Assembly (NCBI GenBank): GCA_039925865.1
Contig: JBDSYA010000005.1
Location: 1 to 15,086 of the forward strand
DNA: 15,086 bases
Reading direction: 5' to 3'
Source: JBDSYA01 sp039925865
GTDB lineage: Bacteria; Bacteroidota; Ignavibacteria; Tepidaquicellales; Tepidaquicellaceae
Shown: one piece after another, positions 8,045-15,086 of the stretch
How the letters are laid out: every line of letters starts with the position of its first letter
Numbering within the stretch: position 1 is the stretch's first letter
The notes under the pieces: model-generated
What the model was told of the DNA's origin: nothing
What the model saw: only the letters and a program-made list of their open reading frames with translations
Databases searched by the model: none
Program-made: the position numbers and the translations under genes

Positions 8045-8674
8045 TTGGATTCATTATTAAATTCTCCTGTCACATTAACTTTGTTGTTTGCGAATGTCGC
8101 TATTTCACTGTGGGCATTTTATGGAAATCCTCTCTACATGCAAAAGTTTTCAGAATGGCCTTATCAGATCATAAATGATAAAAAATATTATCAGGTTCTG
8201 ACTTCTGCATTTCTTCACGCTAACTTCATTCACCTTTTTTTCAATATGTTTGCCCTTTTTACATTCGGAGCTTTCCTCGAGGGATATTTTGTTGAAAACT
8301 TCGGAGCTTTTACCGGCAGTCTTTACTTTTTTCTCATATATTTTATAAGCCTGCTTGCAGGCTCAATTCTCACAGTTGCATTTCATTACAAAAATCCTCA
8401 GTATGTTGCTGTAGGAGCTTCCGGCGCAGTTTCAGGAATTGTTTTTTCATATATTATTTTTTTTCCAAAAAGCATGTTGTATGTATTTTTTATTCCAATG
8501 CCTGCTTATGTTTTTGCATTTCTATGGATTGCATTTTCAATTTACGGAATGAAAAGTAAGCTTGGTAATATTGGTCATGAAGCCCATCTGGGCGGCGCAT
8601 TAGGAGGATTGCTGGCTACTTTGATTCTTGTTCAGGGATCTTTTAAAATTTTGCTGGGACATTTTAATCTTTAA
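8045..8674 (+). CDS. Rhomboid-family intramembrane serine protease
   Basis: This 209-residue protein has about six hydrophobic helices and the complete rhomboid signature. HLFFN (His63 to Asn67) on helix 2 supplies the oxyanion hole. Ser126 in VGASGAVSG is the nucleophile, and His181 in GHEAHLGGALGG is its partner. It would cleave transmembrane segments of other proteins in the inner membrane; its substrates are unknown. The length is that of the basic six-helix bacterial type, with no extra domain. The start is TTG at 8045, as TAA is in frame directly upstream (8039-8041) and the next Met (residue 32) would remove helix 1. It is followed two bases later by the CPXCG gene, with which it is almost certainly co-transcribed and translationally coupled. 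Confidence 0.95.
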   Translation: MDSLLNSPVTLTLLFANVAISLWAFYGNPLYMQKFSEWPYQIINDKKYYQVLTSAFLHANFIHLFFNMFALFTFGAFLEGYFVENFGAFTGSLYFFLIYFISLLAGSILTVAFHYKNPQYVAVGASGAVSGIVFSYIIFFPKSMLYVFFIPMPAYVFAFLWIAFSIYGMKSKLGNIGHEAHLGGALGGLLATLILVQGSFKILLGHFNL

Positions 8675-8676
8675 AA

Positions 8677-8868
8677 ATGGAAAATGAAAATGAAATATAT
8701 TGTCCCTATTGCGGTGAGGCAAATTCCATTGAAATAGATTTGTCAGAAGGGTCATCACAGAATTTTGTCCGGGATTGTGAAGTGTGCTGCCGACCTATTG
8801 AATTAAGTATTCATATCGGCCGGGAAGGTGAAATAAATATGGAAGTGCGAACGGAAGAAGGATTTTAA
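8677..8868 (+). CDS. CPXCG-motif cysteine-rich small protein (63 aa)
   Basis: This 63-residue acidic protein has the CPXCG family layout: YCPYCGE (Cys9, Cys12), a spacer DLSEGSSQNFVRD, then CEVCCRP (Cys34, Cys37, Cys38), and a beta-like tail. The four spaced cysteines probably bind one zinc ion as a knuckle. The family has no settled function. It starts at ATG 8677, two bases after the rhomboid stop. The bases encoding its last residues (INMEVRTEEGF) and the stop reappear as an orphan copy at 9074-9125. Confidence 0.9.
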   Translation: MENENEIYCPYCGEANSIEIDLSEGSSQNFVRDCEVCCRPIELSIHIGREGEINMEVRTEEGF

Positions 8869-8875
8869 AATAAAC
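8825..8875 (+). repeat. Copy 1 of a 51-base direct repeat (end of the CPXCG gene)
   Basis: These 51 bases cover the last codons, stop and seven bases after the CPXCG gene. They match 9074-9125 except for one extra A in the second copy (AAAA for AAA near the start). The copies are 198 bases apart. Confidence 0.93.
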
Positions 8876-8950
8876 GGTTTTCTCTGATTGAGTCTTCTGT
8901 TATTGAATTTTGAACTTTGTTACTGTCAGTTTTTGTATAATTGTGTCCCT

Positions 8951-9075
8951 AGTCAGCGCAGCTTCAATAGACTTCCGTTTCAATAGACTTCCGAAGTCTG
9001 AGTAATTCTTTAAGTTAGCGCAGCTTCAATAGACTTCTTAAGGCTGAGTGATTCTTTAAGTCAGCGCAGCTTCAA
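8951..9075. repeat. 46-base tandem repeat, two and a third copies
   Basis: The unit begins AGTCAGCGCAGCTTCAATAG and ends GATTCTTTA or AATTCTTTA. Copy 1 is 8951-9012 (62 bases: the 46-base unit plus a 16-base internal duplication of TTCAATAGACTTCCG), copy 2 is 9013-9058, and partial copy 3 is 9059-9075. Copy 1 contains a perfect palindrome AGACTTC-C-GAAGTCT (8985-8999), eroded in copy 2. Copies touch without spacers, so it is not CRISPR. It lies between convergent genes and may belong to a dispersed intergenic family of this genome. Confidence 0.85.
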
Positions 9076-9125
9076 GGTGAAAATAAATATGGAAGTGCGA
9101 ACGGAAGAAGGATTTTAAAATAAAC
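9074..9125 (+). pseudogene. Orphan duplicate of the CPXCG gene 3' end
   Basis: This is a 52-base copy of 8825-8875 with one inserted A. It still reads MEVRTEEGF and stop from an ATG at 9089, but the upstream portion is repeat sequence, so it is a gene fragment. It joins the truncated third tandem repeat with a shared AA and ends 13 bases before the stop of the convergent minus-strand gene. Confidence 0.88.
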
Positions 9126-9137
9126 ATTATTTATATT

Positions 9138-12100
9138 TCAAACTGTTGAAGGCTCCGAGAATAAATGAGAAAGATAAATATTGCTTAGCTTTTCAAGAGC
9201 AGAATTAGTTTTAAGTCTTTCATTCAGATTATTGAAATCAACTTTATCCAATAACTGATCCTGATTAAAACAGGAAAACACAAATGTCTCTTCACCCGTA
9301 ACAGGATCTACATGTCTCTGCAGGCATTGGGCACAGACTTCTTTCATCATACACTGCATGGATGAATTTATACTTCCTATAGCTGTATGCTCTCCTAATT
9401 TATCTTTTAAAACTGTAAACCTTGCTTCTTTAACAGCATTCATCATCCGGTCACTGCCGATAGCAATAATCCTTTTCACCTCATTGAGATCTGCCACTCT
9501 TACACCAAGTTCTCCGTCTGCATAAGCCTTCATTGCCTGAACAATATTTCCTTTGAAGGTCAGATCCTGTTTTCTTCTCGGAAAAATCGGATCTCCGGTA
9601 TCATTGCTCCAGATCACCTGATCAGTTCCAGCCTCAACTTCATCCATCTTATACACATCTGCAGAATTTTTATAGCCCGCAAAGTAAATAACTTTATTGT
9701 TGTTTTTTTTCAATGCAGCTGCAATAGAAAATAACACTGCATTACCAAGGCCTCCTCCGGCCAGCAGGACAGTTTCTCCTTCAGGAATTTCTGTTGGAGT
9801 ACCGGTCGGCCCCATGACAACAACCCTCTCTCCCTTTTGCAAATTTGCTATTAGCCTGGATGAAACTCCCATTTCAAGAACTATAAGTGAAAGCAAACCC
9901 TTTTCTTTATCGGTCCAGGCGCCTGTCATTGCAAGCCCTTCCATTGTTAAAACAGTTCCGTTTTTCAATTTTGCATTACTTTCATAATTCTGAAGTCTGT
10001 AAAACTGACCGGGATGAAATTTCATTGCAGCGATCGGTGCTTTAATTATAACCTCGACTATAGTTGGTGTTAATCGTATTACTTCATCCACAATTGCTAT
10101 TAATCCATTATCAAGTTTCGAGATCAGTTCAGCAAAATAACCCTCACGAGTTTTTATATCTTCCAAATTGTTTTTAAGCATAGAAATGTCCTTTGAAAAA
10201 ATTTCTACAATCTTTTCATATCCATCTTTTGCTGAAGCCATTGCCTTTACAACATTACCTGCATACTTAGGATGGTTATCACCGTAATAAGAAATTAGTT
10301 TTCCGTTTTCATTATAAGATGTGAAAAATCCGGCTTCATCTTTGTCAGCGGGAATTAAAATATAATTTCCCTCTTCGGAAATTGTAACTTTAAATGGTTT
10401 AAAGAAATAATCTTTCTCATCTAATTCAAATGTTCCCGGGAATTCATTCTCATAAATTATATTCGGAGATGTTCCGGCAGCTATCATCACTGACTTTGCT
10501 TTAAAAGGAACGCGTTGACCTGAACTTGAAAAATTTATTGAATTTGTATCGGGATCATTTTTTATTCTTTGCAGATTAAAACTTATTTCCTTTACAGCAC
10601 CGTATTCATCTCCGACAGCTTCTACTGGCACAAGATTTTCAGCAAATCTGATGCCTTCATCAAGAGCTTCGATCACTTCTTCGTGATTAAGTTTATATGC
10701 CGGAGAGTCTATCATCCTTTTTCTGTAAACAATGGTGACCCCGCCCCAGTCTTTCAGCATTGAGATCAGATTTGGTTTCCTGTTCTCTTTCATTGCAAGA
10801 ATGTTTTCTCTTCGTATCTCCATTCCATGAGAGATAAAGTTCTCCATTATTACTTTCTCTTCCTCATTATATTGTTTCCAGAATTCTTCTTCGCCCGTTA
10901 CATTAGCTAACTTTTCATATTTATCTAAAACCTTCAGAACCTGAACCGGGTAATATGCAAGAGCTTCAGTGGCAGTATCTATAGCTGTCAGACCTCCACC
11001 AATAACTATCACCGGCAATTGCATTTGTAAATTAGCTAGATTGTTTTCTTTGGCAGCACCCGTTAGCTGAAGTGCCATTAAAAAATCAGAAGCCTTCCTG
11101 ATACCGCGTATAAGATTATTCTTCATGTTGATAATGGTTGGCTTTCCCGCACCCGTTGCAATTGCGATATGCTCAAAGCCCAGATCCCAGATATCTTTTA
11201 TAGTCAGCGTTCCTCCAAAACGTACCCCGTCATAAAGTCTGAAATATTTACGCCGCATAATATTAATATAGATTGCTGTTAAAAAATTTTTATCCCATCT
11301 GACTGTAATTCCATATTCAGAAACTCCGCCAAATCCCTGGAGAATTCTTTTATCCAGATCCTCTTCAATTTCATCATAAAAATATTTTATTGGCTTAGGA
11401 AAATTTATAAATCCGTCCGGGCTCTTTGTACCGGTATAATCTTCATGAATGGTTTCTATTTTTAATGCATCAATTCCTGCAACTCCAAATCCTTCATTAA
11501 GCAAATAGTGGGAAAGTGTATATCCTGCAGGTCCCATTCCTACAACCATTATATTTTTTCCGTTGTAAGGAAGTGAATAGGGACGTTTAATGTTGATTGG
11601 ATTCCAACGTGTTAACAATGAATAAATTTCATAACCAAAAGGCAGTTTGAAAATATCAGTAAGAACACTTGTTTCGATTTGCGGAATGTTAACAGGTTCC
11701 TGAGTCTGAAAAATGCATCCCTTCATGCAATCATTACATATCCGATGGCCTGTTCCCGGTACATTAGGATTGTCAATTGTAACAAGTGCAAGAGAAGCAA
11801 TGGGAAATCCATGTTTGCGAACCCAGTGCATTTCGGAAATTTTTTCATTCAACGGACAACCGTTAAGTTCAATTCCCAGAGGATTTATTTTCTTCTTACC
11901 AAATCTGTCATGTAATCCTTTTGAACAGGAATCTTTATCACGGTCATGACAATACATGCAGTAATCAACCTGATTTAGTATTTCTCTTTTATTCATCCTC
12001 TGATCTGTAAGCTTAAAACCGAATCTTGGGCGAAGCTTATTTTCCGGGGCTTCCATGAGTTCAGGAATGTTTGGATCCGGCAAGTCATATTTTACGAGAT

Positions 12101-12875
12101 GTTCGTAATTAAGCTTATGCGGCTCGAAGTAAGAGATCCATTTCTTTGTATTTGTATCTGCAAATTTTTTGGCGAAGATCCACTTCTCCAGTTCATTTAA
12201 AATTGATTTGATAATGTTCAGATCCTTTTTTTCTTCATCAGTAAAATCAAACTGAATTAAGTTTTCAGATCTTATTTTTGACAATAACTCATTTCCCATT
12301 TTTCGGATCTGGTCCGGAATAACAAAATTTTCCGGAGCGAATTTATCGCCTTCATAAAACCAGCGGTAATTTTTTTCCAGCTCTGATAATTGCAGCAGAA
12401 ATCTTGCTGTATATTTTTCTTCGTCATTTACGAAATCATATTCCGGAAAAACTATCTCTTTGAGTTTATTGGCAAATCCATCGAGCTTTTCCCAATTTAG
12501 CCCGACAAGATCTTCTTTCTTATATTTTTTAAAAACTCTTCTTTGAACAAAATCCTTTTTAAAAGTAAGGATCTCCTTTTCGTATTCAACTTCATCAATA
12601 AATTTCTTTTGCTCGCCTTCAAGCTGAAAAAGTTCGACTATGAAATCAGAAAGAACATACGATGCATCTATAAGAATATTTGAAACCTGAAGGTCAGTAA
12701 GATCTTTCCCTTTATTGTCTCTATAATTGATGAAGTTTAGGAATTTCTCTTTGTCTTTGGTTTCAAAATATTTACAAAAATCTTCTGTCAATGATTTTAA
12801 CTTCACCGGATCATAAAGATCTTGATAAGAATATCCGGATTTTGGATCTAGAAAATTTTCGTTGCCTTCAGTCAT
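9138..12875 (-). CDS. Fused Nfn-like flavin/iron-sulfur oxidoreductase (GltD/NfnB half plus PyrK/NfnA half)
   Basis: This single 1245-residue chain has three parts. Residues 1-290 are charged, mostly helical and unrecognised. Residues about 295-900 resemble the small subunit of glutamate synthase and NfnB. They show a cysteine-rich iron-sulfur region (C306, C309, C317, C340 in NGCPLNE, then C380, C383, C387), VNIPQIET (probable Glu ligand), a flavin site VVGMGPAG (444-451), ATGAGKPT, and a nucleotide site VIGGGLTAID (624-633). Residues about 925-1245 resemble PyrK and NfnA: HPGQFYRLQ, MGPTGTP, LLAGGGLGNA and a [2Fe-2S] site C1175-x5-C1181-x2-C1184-x17-C1202. In Nfn these halves are separate subunits moving electrons between NADH, NADPH and ferredoxin by bifurcation. 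The pyrD here is class 2 and needs no PyrK. ATG at 12875 lacks a Shine-Dalgarno site. The direction of electron flow and true partners are inference. Confidence 0.87.
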   Translation of the reverse strand: MTEGNENFLDPKSGYSYQDLYDPVKLKSLTEDFCKYFETKDKEKFLNFINYRDNKGKDLTDLQVSNILIDASYVLSDFIVELFQLEGEQKKFIDEVEYEKEILTFKKDFVQRRVFKKYKKEDLVGLNWEKLDGFANKLKEIVFPEYDFVNDEEKYTARFLLQLSELEKNYRWFYEGDKFAPENFVIPDQIRKMGNELLSKIRSENLIQFDFTDEEKKDLNIIKSILNELEKWIFAKKFADTNTKKWISYFEPHKLNYEHLVKYDLPDPNIPELMEAPENKLRPRFGFKLTDQRMNKREILNQVDYCMYCHDRDKDSCSKGLHDRFGKKKINPLGIELNGCPLNEKISEMHWVRKHGFPIASLALVTIDNPNVPGTGHRICNDCMKGCIFQTQEPVNIPQIETSVLTDIFKLPFGYEIYSLLTRWNPINIKRPYSLPYNGKNIMVVGMGPAGYTLSHYLLNEGFGVAGIDALKIETIHEDYTGTKSPDGFINFPKPIKYFYDEIEEDLDKRILQGFGGVSEYGITVRWDKNFLTAIYINIMRRKYFRLYDGVRFGGTLTIKDIWDLGFEHIAIATGAGKPTIINMKNNLIRGIRKASDFLMALQLTGAAKENNLANLQMQLPVIVIGGGLTAIDTATEALAYYPVQVLKVLDKYEKLANVTGEEEFWKQYNEEEKVIMENFISHGMEIRRENILAMKENRKPNLISMLKDWGGVTIVYRKRMIDSPAYKLNHEEVIEALDEGIRFAENLVPVEAVGDEYGAVKEISFNLQRIKNDPDTNSINFSSSGQRVPFKAKSVMIAAGTSPNIIYENEFPGTFELDEKDYFFKPFKVTISEEGNYILIPADKDEAGFFTSYNENGKLISYYGDNHPKYAGNVVKAMASAKDGYEKIVEIFSKDISMLKNNLEDIKTREGYFAELISKLDNGLIAIVDEVIRLTPTIVEVIIKAPIAAMKFHPGQFYRLQNYESNAKLKNGTVLTMEGLAMTGAWTDKEKGLLSLIVLEMGVSSRLIANLQKGERVVVMGPTGTPTEIPEGETVLLAGGGLGNAVLFSIAAALKKNNNKVIYFAGYKNSADVYKMDEVEAGTDQVIWSNDTGDPIFPRRKQDLTFKGNIVQAMKAYADGELGVRVADLNEVKRIIAIGSDRMMNAVKEARFTVLKDKLGEHTAIGSINSSMQCMMKEVCAQCLQRHVDPVTGEETFVFSCFNQDQLLDKVDFNNLNERLKTNSALEKLSNIYLSHLFSEPSTV

Positions 12876-13137
12876 TTATTTTTGTAATTAGAACGGTAAT
12901 TTACTTCTTATAATTTTATTTATAAATCCAATTTGGTTTAAAAGACGAAGACCCCTGAAATAAAATGATTTTAGCAAATTAAATTTTTTGGTTTTTATTG
13001 ATATTGTACCGGATTAGTTTTACACAACTTCAATTTATTTAAAGGACAGGTGATATTCAAAATATGAAATGACCTTTTACTTTATTCTTCATTGATGCTC
13101 TGAATTGTTTATTCTAAGTTTATCAAAACTACTCTCC
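12876..13137. other. Divergent intergenic region between the Nfn-like and Ycf48-like genes
   Basis: This gap of 262 AT-rich bases must contain promoters for both genes. I see no convincing -35/-10 pair, RNA gene or ORF. A short palindrome CCAATTTGG (12928-12936) and a weak imperfect inverted repeat near 13049-13074 (GGTGATATTC ... GAAATGACC) are the only structures. Confidence 0.45.
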
Positions 13138-14370
13138 ATGAAAAAGTATTTTAGATCCATATTACTTCTTATCTTACTCATCCCTCTGAATTCAAACAGC
13201 CAGTGGTATATTCAATATCAAACCTCAATTAATTTTCTAAACGATGTTAGATTTATAGACCGCTACACCGGCTGGGCTTGTGGGGATAATTCGATTCTAA
13301 AAACTACTAACGGTGGAATCAACTGGATTCCTCAGAACGCTCACGGTTATCTTACTCAGATTCATCCGGTGAATGATAGCGTGGCTTATGTCTGCGGTGA
13401 ATATATAATTATGAAAACCACGAATGGAGGTGATAACTGGATAACTCTTAGAGAAGGGACAAACCTTGTTCCACTGCTGAATGGACTATGGTTTAATAAC
13501 AAAAACACAGGCTGGTTTTGTGGAAGGGCAGTAACGATGAGAACCACGGACGGAGGAAATACTTTCATTGATTCCATGTATGTACCCAATACACTAAACG
13601 ATGTACATTTCAAAAATGATTCGGTAGGAGTTATAGCAGCGTGGTCAAAAACTTACAGAACTACGAATTCAGGAGAAAATTGGTATCCGGTACAGCTTCC
13701 ATCTTCATTAGAAACTCCATTTACAGAAAGGTTAACATTTCAAGGGGACACGGGTTGGACAGTTACGTGGGGAGGGACAATCTTTAAAACAACAAATTAT
13801 GGAGTCAGCTGGGATAGCATTGTAAATATCCCATTTGGTGGTAGTGCCAGAGCATATAGTATAGAATTTTCATCTTTTAATATTGGATATTGCGGTGGGG
13901 ATGCCGGTAAAATTTTTAAATCGACAAATGGAGGTTTTCATTGGACTTCTCAAATTAGTGTAGGAGGTCCTTTTTCCTCGATATACTCTTATAATGATTC
14001 AATTGTTTGGGCAGTAAATGGAGATATTTACAACACAGTTACTGGCGGACTTACAAATATTCTTTTTGAAAACATTATAGGACCTGATAATTATAAATTA
14101 TATCAAAATTATCCGAACCCTTTCAATCCAAATACAAATATTCAATATGATCTTCCCATTGATAATTTTGTTTCGATTAAAGTTTATGATCTGATTGGAA
14201 AAGAAGTGTTAACTTTAGTCAATGAATTCAAGCAAGCCGGAAGTTATATCGTTTCATTTAACGTTTCCAATCTTTCAACTGGAATATACTATTACCACAT
14301 GGTGGTCCATTCGGATAAAATCAAAGCGGGAAATTTTGAGCAGGTGAGGAAGATGATTTTAATCAAGTAA
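13138..14370 (+). CDS. Secreted Ycf48-like beta-propeller protein with T9SS sorting domain
   Basis: This 410-residue protein starts with a signal peptide (MKKYFRSILLLILLIPLNSNSQ). It carries six Asp-box-like repeats of the form TTNGGxxW at about residues 55-63 (KTTNGGINW), 93-101, 135-143 (RTTDGGNTF), 174-182 (RTTNSGENW), 217-225 and 261-269. Each is preceded by a GWACG/GWFCG/GYCGG-type strand, the pattern of Ycf48-like propellers. The C-terminal T9SS domain opens YQNYPNPFNPNTNIQYDLP (YPNPFNP at 325-331) and ends RKMILIK. In photosynthetic organisms Ycf48 assists photosystem II assembly, but in this exported form that role does not apply and the function is unknown. ATG 13138 is preferred over an in-frame TTG at 13105, because the signal peptide begins exactly there. 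It is followed closely by a strong terminator, so it is probably a single-gene transcript. Confidence 0.88.
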   Translation: MKKYFRSILLLILLIPLNSNSQWYIQYQTSINFLNDVRFIDRYTGWACGDNSILKTTNGGINWIPQNAHGYLTQIHPVNDSVAYVCGEYIIMKTTNGGDNWITLREGTNLVPLLNGLWFNNKNTGWFCGRAVTMRTTDGGNTFIDSMYVPNTLNDVHFKNDSVGVIAAWSKTYRTTNSGENWYPVQLPSSLETPFTERLTFQGDTGWTVTWGGTIFKTTNYGVSWDSIVNIPFGGSARAYSIEFSSFNIGYCGGDAGKIFKSTNGGFHWTSQISVGGPFSSIYSYNDSIVWAVNGDIYNTVTGGLTNILFENIIGPDNYKLYQNYPNPFNPNTNIQYDLPIDNFVSIKVYDLIGKEVLTLVNEFKQAGSYIVSFNVSNLSTGIYYYHMVVHSDKIKAGNFEQVRKMILIK

Positions 14371-14395
14371 TTTGTCTAAAAAACTGTCATTGAGC

Positions 14396-14430
14396 AAACC
14401 CGGTCTGTTTTGTTACAGATCGGGTTTTTT
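14396..14430 (+). terminator. Rho-independent terminator of the Ycf48-like gene
   Basis: A 12-bp stem AAACCCGGTCTG (14396-14407) / CAGATCGGGTTT (14416-14427), with one G-T pair and an eight-base loop, runs into six Ts (14425-14430). It lies 25 bases after the stop at 14370. Confidence 0.93.
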
Positions 14431-14591
14431 AAATTACAGGTTTAACTTAATTTTAAGATCACGATCCATGATGTTGGTAATATCAGATTGGTTAATTTAA
14501 ATCTTAGACAAAACTAAAGACGGCATCCTTATATAGAAATAAGTTTATAGATATTAATATTAATCCGTATTAAGTTAGAAAATAAATTCTT

Positions 14592-14598
14592 AAGGAGG
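14592..14598 (+). promoter_or_regulatory. Strong Shine-Dalgarno site of the HAAO gene
   Basis: AAGGAGG sits six bases before the ATG at 14605. It fixes the start and suggests efficient translation compared with the mostly AT-rich leaders elsewhere in the window. Confidence 0.85.
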
Positions 14599-14604
14599 AT
14601 AAAA

Positions 14605-15086
14605 ATGTTACAGTCATTTAATTTTAAAAACTGGATCGAAGAAAATCGACACCTTTTAAAACCGCCGGTTATGAATAAATGCATGATTGACGGTGACCTC
14701 ATTGTAATGGTCGTTGGCGGCCCCAATGCAAGAAAGGATTATCATTTTGAAGATGGTGCGGAATTTTTCTATCAGATAGAAGGAGATATAATTGTAAAAG
14801 TTATTGAAGACGGAAAATCTAAAGATATTCATATTAAAGAAGGTGAAATGTTTTATCTCCCGCCTAACACACCTCATTCTCCGCAGCGTCCCGCAAACAC
14901 AGTCGGACTTGTTATTGAAAGAAAACGGGATGACAACGAACTCGATTCTTTTCAATGGTATTGTGAAAACTGCGGCAATAAACTTTATGAAGAAACTGTA
15001 AAACTGACAAACATTGTAGAACAGTTACCACCAATTTTTGAAAGATACTGGAGCGATATCTCTAAACGAACTTGTAAAGTGTGTGA
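14605..15086 (+). CDS. 3-hydroxyanthranilate 3,4-dioxygenase, partial (C-terminus beyond right edge)
   Basis: The gene encodes the iron-dependent ring-opening dioxygenase that turns 3-hydroxyanthranilate into 2-amino-3-carboxymuconate semialdehyde, a step of the kynurenine route from tryptophan to quinolinate and NAD. The first 160 codons are present, out of about 175-180 usual for the family. Residues seen: NARKDYH (Arg43, His47), EFFYQ (Glu53) and PHSPQR (His91, Arg95), making the cupin 2-His/1-Glu iron site and part of the substrate site; TVGLVIER (Glu106); and the second, structural metal site of the bacterial type, WYCENCG (Cys120, Cys123) with RTCKVC (Cys157, Cys160). The enzyme is cytoplasmic. 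A strong Shine-Dalgarno site and an upstream terminator suggest it opens a new transcript. Other kynurenine-pathway genes may follow downstream. This corresponds to the gene called haao or nbaC elsewhere. Confidence 0.95.
   Translation, partial: MLQSFNFKNWIEENRHLLKPPVMNKCMIDGDLIVMVVGGPNARKDYHFEDGAEFFYQIEGDIIVKVIEDGKSKDIHIKEGEMFYLPPNTPHSPQRPANTVGLVIERKRDDNELDSFQWYCENCGNKLYEETVKLTNIVEQLPPIFERYWSDISKRTCKVC

Noticed and set aside
8951..9075. Possible CRISPR array
   Set aside because: The copies abut directly with no unique spacers, and no cas gene is present.
9697..9987. Plus-strand ORFs inside the Nfn-like, S8, propeller and pyrD genes
   Set aside because: They have low-complexity or shadow-frame composition, lie opposite strongly supported genes and show no recognisable domains.
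9138..12875. PyrK-like half as the electron-transfer partner of the nearby PyrD
   Set aside because: The PyrD is class 2 (quinone-linked, with N-terminal membrane helices and a catalytic Ser) and does not use PyrK.
12928..12936. CCAATTTGG palindrome as an operator
   Set aside because: Too short to be significant in AT-rich intergenic DNA.
13105..13137. TTG start adding 11 residues to the Ycf48-like protein
   Set aside because: ATG at 13138 begins a standard signal peptide; the extra residues would precede the basic n-region.

Overview
The window looks like a low-GC member of the Ignavibacteria/Bacteroidota-Chlorobi side of the tree. The main reason is that two secreted proteins end in a type IX secretion (T9SS) C-terminal domain opening with the exact motif YPNPFNP, which is characteristic of Ignavibacteria and relatives. 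AT-rich leaders without Shine-Dalgarno sites, a tRNA gene lacking an encoded CCA, and Bacteroidota-style small proteins fit this. The taxonomic call is an inference; no rRNA or marker gene is present.

Layout. Bases 1-6072 are all on the minus strand. In transcription order they hold an M61 metallopeptidase with a PDZ domain (6072-4348), a secreted BNR/Asp-box propeller protein with a T9SS signal (4320-2761), a 50-residue DUF1737-like protein with a strong ribosome binding site (2679-2527), and a secreted subtilisin-family protease cut by the left edge (2263-1). A divergent 307-base gap containing an inverted repeat leads to the plus-strand block: a two-helix membrane protein (6380), tRNA-Pro(UGG) with a strong terminator, quinone-type dihydroorotate dehydrogenase pyrD (6927), a rhomboid protease (8045) and, two bases later, a CPXCG cysteine-rich protein (8677).

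The convergent gap 8869-9137 holds a 46-base tandem repeat and a near-perfect second copy of the last 51 bases around the CPXCG gene end. Next, on the minus strand, is a 1245-residue flavin/iron-sulfur protein (12875-9138). It joins a GltD/NfnB-like half to a PyrK/NfnA-like half behind an unassigned N-terminal region of about 290 residues. The plus strand then carries a second T9SS-exported propeller protein (Ycf48-like, 13138-14370), a strong terminator, and the first 160 codons of 3-hydroxyanthranilate 3,4-dioxygenase, cut by the right edge.

How the genes relate. This is mostly an ordinary chromosomal segment rather than a defence or mobile island. The left third is an extracellular-protein neighbourhood (protease plus propeller, T9SS cargo), the middle is housekeeping (tRNA, pyrimidine synthesis, membrane proteolysis), and the right side is redox (a fused Nfn-like enzyme) and tryptophan/kynurenine metabolism. 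I found no clear candidate for an entirely new multi-gene system. The most interesting items are the single-chain Nfn-like fusion, the repeat plus gene-end duplication at 8825-9125, the missing canonical oxyanion-hole Asn in the S8 protease, and the small DUF1737-like gene.
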